A DNA stretch of 64,000 nt from Ceratotherium simum simum (lineage: Eukaryota; Chordata; Mammalia; Perissodactyla; Rhinocerotidae): assembly GCF_000283155.1 (NCBI RefSeq), contig NW_004454193.1:4975650-5039649 (forward strand), in the 5' to 3' direction. Below the pieces are notes generated by a model. That model did not search any database, was not told the DNA's origin, and saw nothing but the letters and a program-made list of their open reading frames with translations. The position numbers and the translations under genes are program-made. This document shows, piece after piece, positions 62,951 to 64,000 of the stretch (within the stretch, counting starts at the first letter, position 1; every line of letters starts with the position of its first letter).

Positions 62951-63705
62951 TGGGCTCTGGCACCCATGTCAGGCCATCCTCCTCCCCACGTGGATGCCCT
63001 CCTCCCCCCGCTGGGGCACTGACCCTGCTCTGGGCTTCTGTGCCCTCCTCCCCCTCCCTCGCTGGCATGCCTCTGCCTCACCTGATGGCTTTAGGACTAA
63101 GTGGTTCAGGTAGGGAAGAAAAGAAGACGATGATGATGTTCTGTTTGCTTCTTTCTTTTCCATGCCTTATTAAAGTTATGTTTTTCTTCCCTCAGAAAGA
63201 GATTAATAATGAAAATATTAAAAAATTTCATTGTCCTTTTGACTTATGTGTTATAATGAATATACATTTTTAAATATACGTTGGGTCCCTTCAGCTATTG
63301 TAGGTGATAAACAGAAGTGTTATTATTTTATAGGAGCTAATATCCAAGACATAATATCTATTTCTGATTTCCCCACTCCTGTCTTCAGATGAAGGTGAGA
63401 TAGTTGCCACCCTACTGAACTGGCTCAGACACAGCGCATGGTACCCGCAGTTTGCATTTAGAGTATATTTTCCTGGTTAAGATGTCATATTCAATTTCTA
63501 AAATGAATTTTCTTCCATCTCCTCTTAAAACCAAACAAAAATAAAAGCATCCATGGTCTAATGCTACCCTTTTTCTTTACTTTCTAAAACCCAAATACCA
63601 TAAGGAGCCGTGAGGAGGGTGTGCTGATATCTGAAATCTGAACCTCACAGCACTTAGGAGAAGGAAACAGTTTAGCTCAATTTATAACAATATATTGGTC
63701 TGCAG
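62951..63705. other. Intron 4 sequence, C-rich then AT-rich
   Basis: A pyrimidine-rich block (about 62970-63070, 'cctcctccccccgctggggc') stands out. There is no gene. The rest is unassigned. Confidence 0.45.
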
Positions 63706-63803
63706 AGGAAGTGCAGGCTGAACCCTGCTGTCTCAAGGAAATACTCCAGGGGTGTCTGACGGGGAACGTGTCGGGTGCCCGCAATAAATCCGCTGCCTTG
63801 GAG
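63706..63803 (+). other. Possible cryptic exon in FTO intron 4
   Basis: A 98-base segment lies between TTGGTCTGCAG and a perfect donor GAG|GTAAGTG. Read in the phase left by FTO exon 4 it is fully open (EEVQAEPCCLKEILQGCL and 15 further codons) but ends in phase 0, so splicing on to exon 5 would shift the frame. The polypyrimidine tract is weak. It may be a decoy or a nonsense-mediated-decay exon, and no expression evidence is available. Confidence 0.25.
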
Positions 63804-64000
63804 GTAAGTGAAGGCCCTGCTGGCAGCGCCTGAGGACACGCTTAACTGGGGTTGTCACGGTTTTACTTTTAAATTGGAATCTTTGCCCTAATCTCAGAGT
63901 TAGACATGACCAGATTTGCAAACAGATTTACAATTTTCACTAATTTTCCAACCAGGACTTCAAAACACACTTAGAGGAAAAAAAAAAAAAATACACTCTG
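63804..64000. other. Window end, intron 4
   Basis: Unassigned intronic sequence ending in an A-run at about 63979-63992. No exon was found. Confidence 0.5.

Larger units (their letters stand above)
60256..64000 (+). other. FTO: FTO intron 4, 5' portion
   Basis: It starts GTAATT and continues to the window end. Exon 5 (expected to begin by completing D299) is not found. 60256-61670 holds no recognised repeat apart from a possible short reversed L2 near 61010-61100. Confidence 0.9.

Noticed and set aside
62538..63068. A 176-codon minus-strand open frame
   Set aside because: Its C-terminal half is the antisense ERE SINE and an L1 piece, and its start lies in a low-complexity C-rich block. No domain is present.
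60256..64000. Search for FTO exon 5
   Set aside because: No sequence completing D299 and encoding the H307 region was found on the + strand, so exon 5 lies beyond the window.

Overview
The window is mammalian nuclear DNA, almost certainly from a perissodactyl and most likely a horse-type Equus genome. It carries 15 recognisable ERE-type tRNA-derived SINEs, with the characteristic GAGGAAGAT / GCTAACATC boxes and GGGCCGGCCC heads, a family I know from horses, rhinos and tapirs. It also carries many old L1, L2, L3/CR1 and MIR copies. No prokaryotic or viral gene is visible, and no RNA gene other than SINE tRNA-like heads.

The only real protein gene is FTO, the Fe(II)/2-oxoglutarate-dependent nucleic-acid N6-methyladenine demethylase, read on the + strand. 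Three consecutive coding exons are present with canonical AG/GT borders: exon 2 (28854-28931, residues 16-41), exon 3 (41863-42490, residues 42 to the first base of 251) and exon 4 (60112-60255, residues 251-298 plus the first base of 299). Exon 1 lies upstream of the window. Exons 5 to 9, including the second iron histidine, lie downstream.

Layout: 1-28853 is the 3' end of intron 1. It contains at about 2010-2190 the counterpart of the segment around the human obesity-associated SNP rs9939609. An old antisense L1 follows (11.9-24.0 kb), split by a near full-length second L1 (14549-21343) and by SINEs. Intron 2 (28932-41862) is packed with ancient L2/MIR/L3 fragments and contains a perfect 56-bp duplication. 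Intron 3 (42491-60111) holds most of the ERE SINEs, several L1 3' ends, a 371-base assembly gap and two possible broken retrocopies on the minus strand. The start of intron 4 (60256-64000) contains a possible cryptic exon.

The window is therefore one transcription unit with a dense repeat load. Its L1 and ERE copies lie predominantly antisense to FTO. I found no undescribed multi-gene system. The observations that most deserve a second look are the rs9939609 orthologous site, the exact 56-bp duplication, the two minus-strand coding-like relics and the splice-flanked open segment in intron 4. Repeat family names below come from remembered consensus features, not from a database search.
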